Below, one piece after another: positions 1 through 11,500 of a DNA stretch of 12,515 nt (positions within the stretch are counted from its first letter, which is position 1; every line of letters begins with the position of its first letter). Position numbers and translations under genes: made by a program. The DNA lies in contig DOZA01000100.1 in assembly GCA_003518245.1 (NCBI GenBank), positions 1 to 12,515 on the forward strand, written 5' to 3'. Origin of the DNA: Bacteroidales bacterium (lineage in GTDB: Bacteria; Bacteroidota; Bacteroidia; Bacteroidales; VadinHA17). The notes under the pieces are model-generated. The model was not told where the DNA came from and made no database searches. It was given only the letters and a program-made list of their open reading frames with translations.

Positions 1-70
1 AGATGCTGTTACTAATGAATCAGGTTAAAACAAGTCGATATTTGCTGAAATATATATTGTGGATTTTTCC

Positions 71-78
71 TATTTTTG
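71..78 (+). promoter_or_regulatory. Candidate Bacteroidota -7 promoter box
   Basis: TATTTTTG matches the Bacteroidota -7 consensus TAnnTTTG exactly and lies 17 bases before the ATG of the lipoprotein gene. The nearest TTTG that could serve as the -33 element is at 41-44, which leaves a 26-base spacer where about 19-21 is usual. The pairing is therefore poor and the leader would be very short. This rests on a box match only. Confidence 0.3.
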
Positions 79-95
79 AATAAATAACCTGAAAC

Positions 96-1337
96 ATGAT
101 TCGAAAAAAACCTGCTCTCCCGGTATTATTAATTCTGACTATCACAATATTCTCAGCCTGCACACCTAAGGAAAATCAAGAAACAGATAGCTATGACGAA
201 CCCGAAACAAAAGTCAATATAGATAATGCAAAAGAATCTACCCTAAATCTTAGCAGCCTGGCGGTAAATTGTGATATCATCCATCTGGATGATTCTGATG
301 AGGCTCTCCTTAATGTGCCTGTAAGTTATGCTGTAACGGCTGAAAATATCCTGATAGTTGATGGTGACCAGTACCCTGCAAAGCTGTTTAACAGAAAAGG
401 TTGTTTCATCAGGGATATAGGAAATATTGGAACAGGACCGGAAGAATATCTTTCAGTAGTATCCCCTTCAATAAATACTAATGATAATAATATCTGGCTT
501 ATGGTGGGAGGAAACTACTCCAACCCAAAGGATGGATGGTACTATGCTTACGATACGGAGGGTAATCTGCTTAAACAGGTTAACATACTTAATAGAAAAA
601 ACCTTGAGAATAACAGGAACAATCTGCTTATGCATAGTGGTAATATCTATATCCCTGGTAATGTTGATTCAGAAAGCATACTAATAATCAAAAATATTAA
701 CACAGGAAGTGAGAAAAAAATCAGAAACCTGATCAGTCCTGATTATTTCACCTATACAGTCAATAACAGTACCATATACCAATACGGCAAGTGCTATAAA
801 TTCAAAATTGGTGAAACAGATAATATTTACTCATATATTCCGGAAACCAGTACTATAGTACCAGAAATAAAAATATATACTGAAAAGCACCGATTTGATG
901 AACAGAAAATAAAGGATGCCCGCTCATCAAGAGGATCCGCAAGATGGACTAATATTCAAAATGCTGTTGACGGGTGTTATAGTATAATACTTATGGGAGA
1001 GAGTGAGAAATACTATATTTTAAAAGTAATAGTTAATGGTAATAATTCTCACACAAAATTGCTAGTTATTGATAAAAGCAACAGCAAGCCGTGGTTTATC
1101 ACTATTATTGATGATATAGTATCAGGTCTGGAATTGAAAAGCATCCCCTATATTTATAATAACGAATATTTGATATTTCACTATTCATCAATTGATTACG
1201 CAAAACTTACAAGAGACAAGCTCGGGGATGGAGTTGATAACAAATACCATAATTTTCTTGAGAAAGAACTGGAAGCAACAAATGAAGATGGAAATGATGT
1301 ACTAATCATTGCCTCAATTAAAAATAATACCGAATAG
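96..1337 (+). CDS. 6-bladed beta-propeller lipoprotein
   Basis: The 413-residue product starts with a lipoprotein signal peptide: K4-K5, a hydrophobic stretch at about 8-20, and the lipobox FSAC with the acylated cysteine at 22. The next residues (TPKENQETDSYDE) are fairly acidic, so export to the outer-membrane surface is possible. The body fits the Bacteroidota 6-bladed beta-propeller family (BF3164-like). It has an opening segment of the type LNLSSLA...IIHLDDSDEALL at about 50-71, a strand IPILIVDG-like at about 85-90, and the diagnostic turn GNIGTGPEEY at 109-118, corresponding to the family's usual G-xx-GxGPGEY motif. Length is normal for the family. Its function is not established; such proteins are often encoded near SusC/SusD loci and may bind ligand or protein. 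It appears monocistronic, since the next plus-strand gene is far away and the stretch after it is noncoding or decayed. The family call is fairly secure, the role unknown. Confidence 0.75.
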   Translation: MIRKKPALPVLLILTITIFSACTPKENQETDSYDEPETKVNIDNAKESTLNLSSLAVNCDIIHLDDSDEALLNVPVSYAVTAENILIVDGDQYPAKLFNRKGCFIRDIGNIGTGPEEYLSVVSPSINTNDNNIWLMVGGNYSNPKDGWYYAYDTEGNLLKQVNILNRKNLENNRNNLLMHSGNIYIPGNVDSESILIIKNINTGSEKKIRNLISPDYFTYTVNNSTIYQYGKCYKFKIGETDNIYSYIPETSTIVPEIKIYTEKHRFDEQKIKDARSSRGSARWTNIQNAVDGCYSIILMGESEKYYILKVIVNGNNSHTKLLVIDKSNSKPWFITIIDDIVSGLELKSIPYIYNNEYLIFHYSSIDYAKLTRDKLGDGVDNKYHNFLEKELEATNEDGNDVLIIASIKNNTE

Positions 1338-1396
1338 GACTGTTTGTTTTACCATATATACAATCTATTAATTTTTTATCATAAGCCCCTAAGAAA

Positions 1397-1430
1397 TGCT
1401 ATTGTCCTTACCAACCAAACCCGAATAGCA
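1397..1430. repeat. 7-bp inverted repeat with 20-base loop
   Basis: TGCTATT at 1397-1403 is exactly complementary to AATAGCA at 1424-1430. It lies 60 bases after the lipoprotein gene and just before the stronger hairpin at 1441-1465. It may contribute to a 3'-end structure or be chance in A+T-rich DNA. Confidence 0.35.
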
Positions 1431-1440
1431 CCTTAATTAG

Positions 1441-1465
1441 GGTTTGCTGAGAAAGTCAGCAAACC
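1441..1465. terminator. Strong 10-bp hairpin, probable terminator
   Basis: GGTTTGCTGA (1441-1450) and TCAGCAAACC (1456-1465) form a perfect 10-bp stem around the loop GAAAG. On the plus strand it is followed by AGTTTATATTATTTC, which is U-rich but interrupted. It begins 104 bases after the lipoprotein stop codon and 4 bases beyond the end of the minus-strand remnant (1469), so it could close transcription from either side. The stem is certain; the terminator role is inferred. Confidence 0.55.
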
Positions 1466-1468
1466 AGT

Positions 1469-1698
1469 TTATATTATTTCACTTTCTGTATCGTATTTGT
1501 TCCGATTGTTGAATTTTGATTCGGATATGGCTCTACTGGCAAGCATATCAACAACCGCTGATCCATCCATCGGGTAATCCAGCCAGGCACTGTTCATTGT
1601 CAGGCGATAGGTCCGGGGCTTGGTTTTTCCATAACTTTCAGCAGTATCTGAAAGCCGAAAATAGCTACAGCCCATATCAACACAAGTTGAATAACCAT
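1469..1698 (-). pseudogene. Decayed small membrane-protein-like remnant
   Basis: On the minus strand a short frame opens at the ATG at 1698-1696 and ends at a TGA at 1602-1600, giving 32 residues. It contains a convincing membrane segment, VIQLVLIWAVAIFGFQILLKV, followed by MEKPSPGP. Right where it stops, a different minus frame continues open to 1469, and its later part (TYRLTMNSAWLDYPMDGSAV, then DMLASRAISESK) has protein-like composition. The simplest reading is one small protein with an N-terminal membrane anchor and a soluble tail, split by a frameshift near 1610. I do not recognise the family. The frame also reads open upstream of the shift (from a stop near 1706), so a purely soluble 68-residue product starting at 1675 is the alternative. 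Both could also be chance. Confidence is low. Confidence 0.3.
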
Positions 1699-1826
1699 AT
1701 TCCTGTTAGTCTTGCACTGTCTGTGGTGGGCTTAAAAAAGCTAATGTGGTAATCATTGGGGGTTGATTCCATCAGGCAGTAAGTTTTAGGTTAGGGGAGT
1801 AAAAATAAACGAAATATTAATATATC

Positions 1827-1846
1827 AAAGACCTGGGTATGTCTTT
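1827..1846. terminator. Weak hairpin downstream of galactosidase gene
   Basis: AAAGAC (1827-1832) pairs with GTCTTT (1841-1846) around an 8-base loop, about 80 bases beyond the galactosidase stop codon. On the minus strand the stem is followed by GATATATTAATATTTCGTTT. It is the only stem I see that could end the galactosidase transcript, but it is short and not G+C-rich. Confidence 0.25.
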
Positions 1847-1890
1847 TATGTCATATCTTCAATATTTATTGGTCGTATTTATAAATAATT

Positions 1891-5128
<3,238 letters not shown>

Positions 5129-5899
5129 TTATTTGATATGTTCTACTTTACATGCAGATAGTTTAAAAGGTGCTATCTTGGAATAGGGATCAAGCTCTGC
5201 CCTTGTTAAGTTGTTGACCAGTGCTTCAGAGAAATGCCATGGCATAAATAATTCGCCAATTGCAACCTGGTCGCTTTCGTGCAGGGATGTAACCAGTTCA
5301 CCTCTGCTGTTGGATATCCTCACCCTGTCGCCTGTTTTAAATCCATAATTATCGGCATCTATCATATTCATCAGTACATAAGCCTCATTGGCATAATCAT
5401 TAAGTACCTTGTTCCTCCTCGACATGGTTGATGAATGATACTGGTATAATATTCTTCCCGAGTTAAGTATAAAGGGATATTCTTTACTCGCCTTTTCACT
5501 TTGTTCTATATGATCAACAGGGTTTAGTTTTGCCTTACCGTTATCTGTATTAAATTTATCAAGAAATAATGTTGATGTTCCGGGATGGTTACTGTTGGGG
5601 CATGGCCACTGTATCCCTTCATGCTCTATCCTGTCATATGATATTCCCTTCATAATAATTGCTGACTGTGCTATCTCATCAAAAATTTCAGATGCATTGT
5701 TATAATTACCAATATTATAACCCATTTTTTCAGCTATCATCATAATTATTTTCCAGTCTTCTTCTCCTTCACCAGGCATCTCAACTGCTTTTCTCACCCT
5801 TATTACCCTTCTGTCGCTATTCACGAAAGTACCATTTTTTTCAGCATATGAAGAGGCGGGCAGTATAACATCAGCAAATTTGGTTGCCTCATCTTCGTT
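5129..5899 (-). pseudogene. Formate dehydrogenase alpha subunit, C-terminal fragment
   Basis: This reads as the C-terminal end of a molybdopterin-dependent formate dehydrogenase (FdhA/FdhF family). The homology begins upstream of any credible start codon, at about 5899, with NEDEATKFADVILPASSYAE followed by KNGTFVNSDRRVIRVRKA, the conserved segment in which these enzymes carry ADVxLPA and the (R)RVxRVRKA motif. The molybdopterin dinucleotide-binding domain follows: YPFILNSGRILYQYHSSTMS, GFKTGDRVRI, then GELFMPWHFSEALVNNLTRA and a complete C-terminus ending KLSACKVEHIK. About 255 residues survive. The N-terminal Fe-S domain, the Cys/Sec active-site region and most of the Mo-bis-MGD domain are absent. 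The GTG at 5824 is an internal Val codon (GTFVNS), not a real start, and the frame runs into TGA at 5914-5912 just upstream. The piece cannot be an active enzyme. It ends 6 bases before the galactosidase start, so the two may share a transcript. Confidence 0.85.
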
Positions 5900-5928
5900 G
5901 CCTGAGCTATTTCAATGTCTGATTTCAT
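5890..5928 (-). pseudogene. fhs: 5' end of formate-tetrahydrofolate ligase, truncated
   Basis: On the minus strand an ATG at 5928-5926 opens MKSDIEIAQATKM, the characteristic N-terminus of formate-tetrahydrofolate ligase (the Moorella enzyme begins with a close SDIEIAQAAKMKPV). After these 13 residues the similarity ends: the frame continues as unrelated RQPNLLMLYCPP and stops at a TGA at 5823-5821, a 35-codon product. The DNA at 5890-5899 is also the start of the formate dehydrogenase fragment in another frame, where it encodes NEDEA. The natural start codon and upstream leader of fhs therefore seem to be kept, while the rest of fhs (about 540 codons in the family) and the front of the dehydrogenase gene are missing. 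The identification rests on a short but distinctive match. No intact fhs lies in the window. Confidence 0.6.
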
Positions 5929-6072
5929 AGTAGATTGTTTATTTTGGTTAATATTTATTTGTCAATAAACTGGTAAGTGCCTAATATATCTATAACATAT
6001 TAAACCTGTTCTTGTTCTGAATCCCACTCATCATTAACCAGTTTTATTAATAATATTTAGCCTAAACAATAG

Positions 6073-6080
6073 TATATTTG
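6073..6080 (+). promoter_or_regulatory. Candidate -7 box for the SDR gene in divergent region
   Basis: TATATTTG matches TAnnTTTG exactly, about 85 bases before the SDR start codon, within the 236-base region between the divergent fhs remnant and the SDR gene. No clear TTTG sits 19-21 bases upstream; nearby runs are GTTTT at 6041 and TTTA at 6056. A short inverted repeat, CATAAT/ATTATG (6112-6117 and 6128-6133), lies between the box and the gene and could be an operator or chance. Nothing else was recognised in this region. Confidence 0.35.
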
Positions 6081-6164
6081 ATATAAAAAAAATATAAGAT
6101 ACAAAATTTACCATAATGCGGGTAAAAATTATGAACTTATAAATATGGACAAGTTGCACAGCTT

Positions 6165-6965
6165 ATGAATCATATAATTATAACCGGTGGTACCAGAGGC
6201 ATTGGATTTGGGATGGTCAGGGAATTTCTTAACCGAGGATTTAATGTAACATTCTGCGGCACTACTGATAATTCAGTAATGAAAGCAATGTCAGCCCTTA
6301 CAGAGAAATGGTCATCAAAAAAATTCAGGGGTGTCGTTTGTGATGTGTCAAAAAAAGAGGATCTGTTAAACCTCTGGGATTTTGGCACAAAGATATTCGG
6401 CGAGGTTGATATATGGATCAATAATGCAGGTATCAACAATTTCCGGGCGCCGTTCAATGAGCTTGGTACGAATGTGTTCAGCAGGATTATTGATACTAAT
6501 ATTAAAGGACTGATGTATGCTACACACCTTGCGTATAACAATATGCAGAAGCAGGGCAAAGGTTTTATTTATAATATGGGAGGTCTGGGCAGTGACGGCA
6601 GGATAATAAAAGGACAGGCTCCTTACGGCACTTCCAAACGAGCAGTGCAATATTTCACTAGGGCGTTTGCAAAAGAGATTAAGAAAGCTGATAATGTAAA
6701 AATTGGCCTTTTATTACCAGGCATGGTGCTCACTGATATGCTTCTTGACCCTATAAGGAGGGATAGTGATAACTCCAGACGACTTAAAAGAGTATACAAC
6801 CTGCTTGCCGATGAAGTTGAACCGGTGGCTGATTATCTTGCAGAAAAGATTATTGATAACCAAAAGAACGGAGCTGTAATTTCTTATTCCGGTAGCTTCA
6901 AAATGTTTCTCAGGGTGCCAGGAAGAATGTTAAGTGGCAGGGATATTGTTTCAAGTAAGCTATGA
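6165..6965 (+). CDS. Short-chain dehydrogenase/reductase, NOL/NYC1-like
   Basis: A 266-residue NAD(P)-dependent classical SDR with a Rossmann fold. The cofactor loop TGGTRGIG is at 7-14, the adenine-contacting Asp60 is in CDVSKKED, and NNAG is at 86-89. The catalytic residues are Asn112 (TNIKG), Ser143 (LGSDGR), Tyr154 and Lys158 (YGTSK). Ser143 lies 11 residues before the Tyr instead of the common 13. That spacing, with the GSDGR sequence after it, is the pattern of plant chlorophyll b reductases NOL/NYC1. PGMVLTD (185-191) and the following insert up to VEPVADYLAEKI also match that branch. Bacterial members need not act on chlorophyll, and the substrate here is unknown. The C-terminal tail (KMFLRVPGRMLSG) is hydrophobic-basic and could touch the membrane. 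No signal peptide, so cytoplasmic. It stands alone, converging on the SusC/SusD operon. Confidence 0.88.
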   Translation: MNHIIITGGTRGIGFGMVREFLNRGFNVTFCGTTDNSVMKAMSALTEKWSSKKFRGVVCDVSKKEDLLNLWDFGTKIFGEVDIWINNAGINNFRAPFNELGTNVFSRIIDTNIKGLMYATHLAYNNMQKQGKGFIYNMGGLGSDGRIIKGQAPYGTSKRAVQYFTRAFAKEIKKADNVKIGLLLPGMVLTDMLLDPIRRDSDNSRRLKRVYNLLADEVEPVADYLAEKIIDNQKNGAVISYSGSFKMFLRVPGRMLSGRDIVSSKL

Positions 6966-7020
6966 AGATGAGACGGGCTAAGGCTCTGCTATCGGCATTC
7001 GCACAGTTCGGGTTGTTAAA

Positions 7021-7040
7021 ATTAGCGATAATTAGTGTAT
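7021..7040. repeat. Two decamers related to the 1891-1944 repeat
   Basis: ATTAGCGATA followed by ATTAGTGTAT, in the same orientation as the array at 1891-1944. The shared string AATTAGCG followed three bases later by ATT occurs at both sites, and both lie just beyond the end of a coding region. Short, so a chance match is possible. Confidence 0.4.
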
Positions 7041-7050
7041 CAAAGAAGAA

Positions 7051-7073
7051 GGCGTGGATCTCTGATCCACGCC
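7051..7073 (-). terminator. 10-bp hairpin ending the SusC/SusD operon
   Basis: GGCGTGGATC (7051-7060) and GATCCACGCC (7064-7073) form a perfect G+C-rich 10-bp stem around the loop TCT, about 50 bases beyond the susD-like stop codon. On the minus strand it is followed by TTCTTCTTTGATA, a U-rich tail, so it should act as an intrinsic terminator for that operon. It may also stop transcripts of the SDR gene, which ends 86 bases away on the other side. Confidence 0.75.
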
Positions 7074-7085
7074 ATCCTGTATTAT

Positions 7086-7102
7086 CCTAATCTTTAATTA
7101 GG
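7086..7102. repeat. Small inverted repeat after the SusD-like gene
   Basis: CCTAAT (7086-7091) and ATTAGG (7097-7102) make a perfect 6-bp stem with a 5-base loop, between the SusD-like stop codon and the stronger terminator hairpin. It may be an auxiliary part of the transcript end. Confidence 0.35.
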
Positions 7103-7124
7103 CGTTTATTAGTCTATTCAGAAA

Positions 7125-8570
7125 TTACTTCATTGATTTATTATCCCACCATACTTTAGTAAACAATGCATTGAAATTATTATCAGGGCAGTTAGAATTT
7201 CTTTCCTTCTCACTGGTAGGATACGGCCATCTTCTGGGGGTTGTTTCGTTTGACACCGCACCTAGCAGAAATTCCTGAAATTTCATCACAGGGTAACCAG
7301 TACGAACAAAGTCAAAATAAACCTCACTATTAGTTGTAAAATTAGCAATATACTTCTGCATCATCACGAAAGCCTGGGCTTCTTCAACTGTTGATGGAAA
7401 AGTAAATTGTGCTATATATGGAGTTATATCAGAATTATCCAATCCTAATCCTTCCATATTAGCAGTAACAGCCTCTTCCCATGCATCCTGAGCATTGGTA
7501 AAATCACTCTGTAATACATAGGCTTCTGCCTCGAGGAATTTACATTCCACATAATTCATGAATGTTTCCGGGTATGTTGGTCCGACAAAACTTTCTGATA
7601 TATAGCTGGGAGCATCGCCTCCCAGTATATATTCACCGGAGATCCATCCCTGGTATATTCCTGTTTCTTCCACGTCAAAATATATAGCTCTGCGCGGATC
7701 ATTATTATAATTCATGGTATCTACCATATATTTACAGGGTGTGAGTCTCTGGACATCCGTCCAGTTGGGACCATGCTCGTAATAACCGCTTTGGAAACCT
7801 GTACCTGTATAATGCCTGAATAAAGCATCATCATCACTCGAGGCCATTCCATTTAACAGAGCTGTCAGTACAGCACCTACCTGTGTAGTGGTTGTTATCC
7901 CGGGGGCATAACAAAGTCTCATGGTATAGCGAGCTTTCAGTGAATAAGCTAGTTTTATCCATTTATCCATATCACCTTCGAACACAAGATCATCATTTCT
8001 CACAACCCTGGTCTGCGCATCTTCTGATGTTTGAAGGTTTACAATGGCCGCATCAAGCAATCTAAACACTTCAGTATATACAGATTGCTGATCATCGAAA
8101 ACAGGATTGGTAATTTCAGGAAATTGAAAAGATTCTGTCAATGGTATAGGACCATAATAATCGGTAAGATTAGCCCATCCCCATGCCATAATAATCTGTG
8201 CAATTCCCTGATAATGAGGATTCCCATTTTCAGCAGCCATTGCCTCAAGTCTAACAGCATGTTTCTGGATGCTTGTAAACATTCCCCATGGGCCGCCTGA
8301 GTTATCAGCGTGAACGTAGTTACCCCAGAGACCTGTAGGTGGAGCACCTACCCTGACCCATTGCAGAGTTTGATAAAAAGCATCAACTCCACGGGAACAT
8401 ATACCATTATATGCCCATCTTCCCAACAGGCCCGGTAAAGTTGTTGCTTCTGTAATCTCACTGGATGTAGGGCTGTCAGGATCTTCATTAACGTCGAGGA
8501 ATTCTTCACACGAAGCAAGGGTCATGGTAAACAGACCCAACATAATTAAATATTTATATAATTTCTTCAT
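7125..8570 (-). CDS. SusD/RagB-like outer-membrane lipoprotein (SusD_2 type)
   Basis: The 481-residue product is the surface glycan- or nutrient-binding lid that partners the SusC-type channel encoded upstream. The signal peptide is lipoprotein-type: MKKLYKYL, hydrophobic 8-19, lipobox LASC with Cys21. It is followed directly by EEFLDVNEDPDSP, an acidic stretch consistent with surface export and with the (D)VNxxPxxP signature of the SusD_2 branch. The rest is alpha-helical and tetratricopeptide-like, with the usual family landmarks WGWANLTDYYGPIPLTES (about 130-147), the KWIKLAYSLKARYTMRL helix (about 203-219) and the ECKFLEAEAYV helix (about 342-352). Length is typical. The gene begins 24 bases after the SusC-type stop codon, so the two are co-transcribed. 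The ligand cannot be inferred; SusD_2 members occur with peptides and other nutrients as well as glycans. Confidence 0.92.
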   Translation of the reverse strand: MKKLYKYLIMLGLFTMTLASCEEFLDVNEDPDSPTSSEITEATTLPGLLGRWAYNGICSRGVDAFYQTLQWVRVGAPPTGLWGNYVHADNSGGPWGMFTSIQKHAVRLEAMAAENGNPHYQGIAQIIMAWGWANLTDYYGPIPLTESFQFPEITNPVFDDQQSVYTEVFRLLDAAIVNLQTSEDAQTRVVRNDDLVFEGDMDKWIKLAYSLKARYTMRLCYAPGITTTTQVGAVLTALLNGMASSDDDALFRHYTGTGFQSGYYEHGPNWTDVQRLTPCKYMVDTMNYNNDPRRAIYFDVEETGIYQGWISGEYILGGDAPSYISESFVGPTYPETFMNYVECKFLEAEAYVLQSDFTNAQDAWEEAVTANMEGLGLDNSDITPYIAQFTFPSTVEEAQAFVMMQKYIANFTTNSEVYFDFVRTGYPVMKFQEFLLGAVSNETTPRRWPYPTSEKERNSNCPDNNFNALFTKVWWDNKSMK

Positions 8571-8594
8571 TTTTCTCGATTTTTATATGAACCA

Positions 8595-11500
8595 TTATTT
8601 AAAAGTAATTGAAATACCAAATGAATAAGATTTGGTATCTGGCATCATATAGGTTGACCATCCCTGGGAATTACCGATTCCGTTCTGATTGACTTCAGGA
8701 TCGGAACCTGAGAAATCCTTGGCGTAAATACGCAACAGATTTCTACCCTGGGCAGTAAAACTTACATTATCAATCCATGACACTTTTGAGAGTATATCCC
8801 TGGGGAGGGTATATGTCAGAGAGACGTCACGTAACTTCAGAAAATCACCTGGTTGTATTGACTCTTCGGTAACATAACTATAATACCACTGCCATCCTTT
8901 TACAACTTCAGACTCGATATCGTTGACCTCGCCTGAGAGAATCAGATTATTGCTTGCATCATAATGTCCCTTTACGCCTTCATGTACAAGTATCCCATTT
9001 GCAGGTCTGTCTTCCTGTCTTTTGGCCATACCATAATATAAAAGATAATAGTCTGTACCACTACTTATTACATTACCAACCCTGAAGTCAAAGAAGGCTG
9101 TCAGGCTTAGATTCTTATATGTAACAGTATTTCTGACCCCTCCAGCAAAATCGGGTTCGTTTGTTCCGATAATATTCTGACCATAATCAATCAGGTAATA
9201 CCCATATGTAGAACTCGCAGGGTCGTCATCTACCACCTTATTACCATTATCATCCCGGACATATTGAGAGCCACGGAATACTGCATATGGTTCTCCTTCA
9301 ACAATGGATGAATTTCCTCCAGTATCTATTGATGGTACTCCATCAGCAATTTTTTCAACAACACTCTTATTCTTATACCAGTTAAGGTTAACATCCCAAC
9401 TCAGATTCTCGGTTTTTACCGGTGTCAGGTTAAGTGAGAGTTCAACTCCCTTATTGGATATCTTACCTATATTCATCAATACAGATGAGAACCCTGTAGT
9501 GATCGGTGTGTTTGCAGGTAATATCTGATTAAGACTTATCTTATTGTATACAGCTCCTTCAAATCCAATCCTGTTATTGAACATTCTTAACTCCAGTCCA
9601 AATTCCCATTCGTTTGTCTCCTCGTTTTTAAGATCAGTGTTTCCTGCAGCCGTTCCTTCAAGATAGCTACCTACTCCATTGTAGGGATATTGAAGTGATG
9701 GTATTCCTGCTCCTCCATAAGCATTGGCAACATTAGATCGTGTAAAGATTGAATAAGCCGGGGCATCGTTACCGACCGATGCATACGACGCTCTAATCTT
9801 TCCATAATTAAGGAAAGGTATTTCCACGAGTTCTGAGAATATAAAACCCAGGCTGTTTGAAGAATAGAAATAGGAATTATTCTCTGTTGGTAAGGTGGAT
9901 GACCAGTCGTTACGTCCCGTGAAGGTGTAATACAGGAAATCACGGAATGATATAACTGCCTGACCGTATCCACTGTAGGAACGGCGCTGCCAGATGTTAC
10001 TCCAGGGCGTTTGTGTTGAACAGTTATAGATATTATACCACTCCGGAATATTATAATCTGCTCCGTCAATTCCTTCACTCTTCGTCTGGTAAGTCTGGAT
10101 ATTATGACCGATCATAAAATCAGTTTTCAAATCCCCACCCATAAACTCTTTCCGGTAATTCAATAAAATGTCTGAGTTGAAGCTAAAATATTCTTCATTT
10201 GCCTGACTATAACTTCCTGTTGTAGAGCCATAGGCAATCGATCCGACATTGACATAGAAATACCGTCGCTGACTATAGAAATCAACACCTGCTCTTCCTG
10301 TCAGGTTCAAACCCTCGAGTATCTGATATTCGAGTGTAAATACCGGCTTAAATCTGTGCCGCTGAACATTATTTCTTGTATTTTCCTGTATCCAGAGGTA
10401 ATTGTTTCTGCCGGCGTACCGATATATTCGCTGACGTCCGTTATCATCGACTATCGGTTCAGGGTTCCATGTCCATGGGCTAGCCAGAAATGAATTCATA
10501 AATGATGAAAGGGAGCTCCATCCTTCAATAAGGCGATCATTATCCGTATTAATATAGTTAAGACCTACTGTAGCTTTAACCTTGTCTGTTACCTGAGCCG
10601 TAAGATTTGTCGTAAAACTGGTACGGCGCAACTTGGTAGGATCCAAAACTCCGCTTAAATCAGTATGATTAATAGCACCAAAGTATGAGATATTTTCACT
10701 ACCACCTGAGATACTGAAGCTTGACTCAGATGTATATCCTGTTTTAAAATATTTCCATCTGTCATATTTTGTTGCTTCACCTGAGCTTACAACATCAGAT
10801 ATCTTCGGGCCCCAGCTTGATGATGTATATTCTCCTTCCTCAGTATCATACAAAACATAGCCTCCGGCAGCTGCACTATATAAACCCATAGCCCAGGTCT
10901 CCTGCAGAGGAGTTTCATAAATTTTATCAAAAGTTGATCTATGAGAAATCTTTATGGTGGGTTTAGTGTTTAGTTTTCCTGATTTTGTTGTAACAAGGAT
11001 CACTCCGTTTGCCGCCCTTGAACCATAGAGTGCAGAAGCAGCAGCACCTTTAAGTATGGAGATGTTCTCAATGTTGATTGGGTCCAGGTCTAAACCTGTA
11101 GATGTACCTGGTCCGCCATCCTGGCTTCCTGTTTCACTGTTATCAAACGGAATTCCATCAACAATGAAAAGAGGTTGATTATTATAGAGTAATGAAGAAT
11201 TACCCCTTATAGTAATTCTTGCCGCTCCTCCTGGTTGGCTGGAGGATGTTGAGATCTGAACACCTGCAACTTTACCTGAAAGGGCAGTAATAACATTGGC
11301 CTCCTGAGCATTGGCCAATTCTTCATTATCAACTTCTCCTACTGAATATCCGAGAGCCTTTCTTTCTCTTCGAATACCAAGCGCCGTGACCACAACCTCG
11401 CCTACTTCTTCAAGCGAAGGTTGCATAATTACATCGACCACTGACCTTCCGTTTACAGCTACCTGCTGTTCCAGAAAGCCAATATACCTGAAAATAAGTG

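Noticed and set aside
1397..1465. Insertion sequence ends or an attachment site
   Set aside because: The inverted repeats pair with each other as local hairpins and flank no transposase, and no target duplication was seen.
1516..1752. Plus-strand 78-residue reading frame
   Set aside because: It overlaps the decayed minus-strand frames, has no recognisable motif and an odd composition, and is best explained as a shadow.
5129..5824. A complete 231-residue gene starting at the GTG at 5824
   Set aside because: The GTG encodes the internal Val of GTFVNSDRR; formate dehydrogenase homology continues upstream in the same frame to about 5899, so this is the tail of a broken gene.
6170..6650. Minus-strand frames of 129 and 94 residues inside the SDR gene
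   Set aside because: They are antisense to a well-conserved SDR with all its motifs and have no features of their own.
9671..10078. Minus-strand 135-residue frame inside the SusC-type gene
   Set aside because: Same-strand alternative frame within an intact TonB-dependent transporter; no motif or start context supports it.
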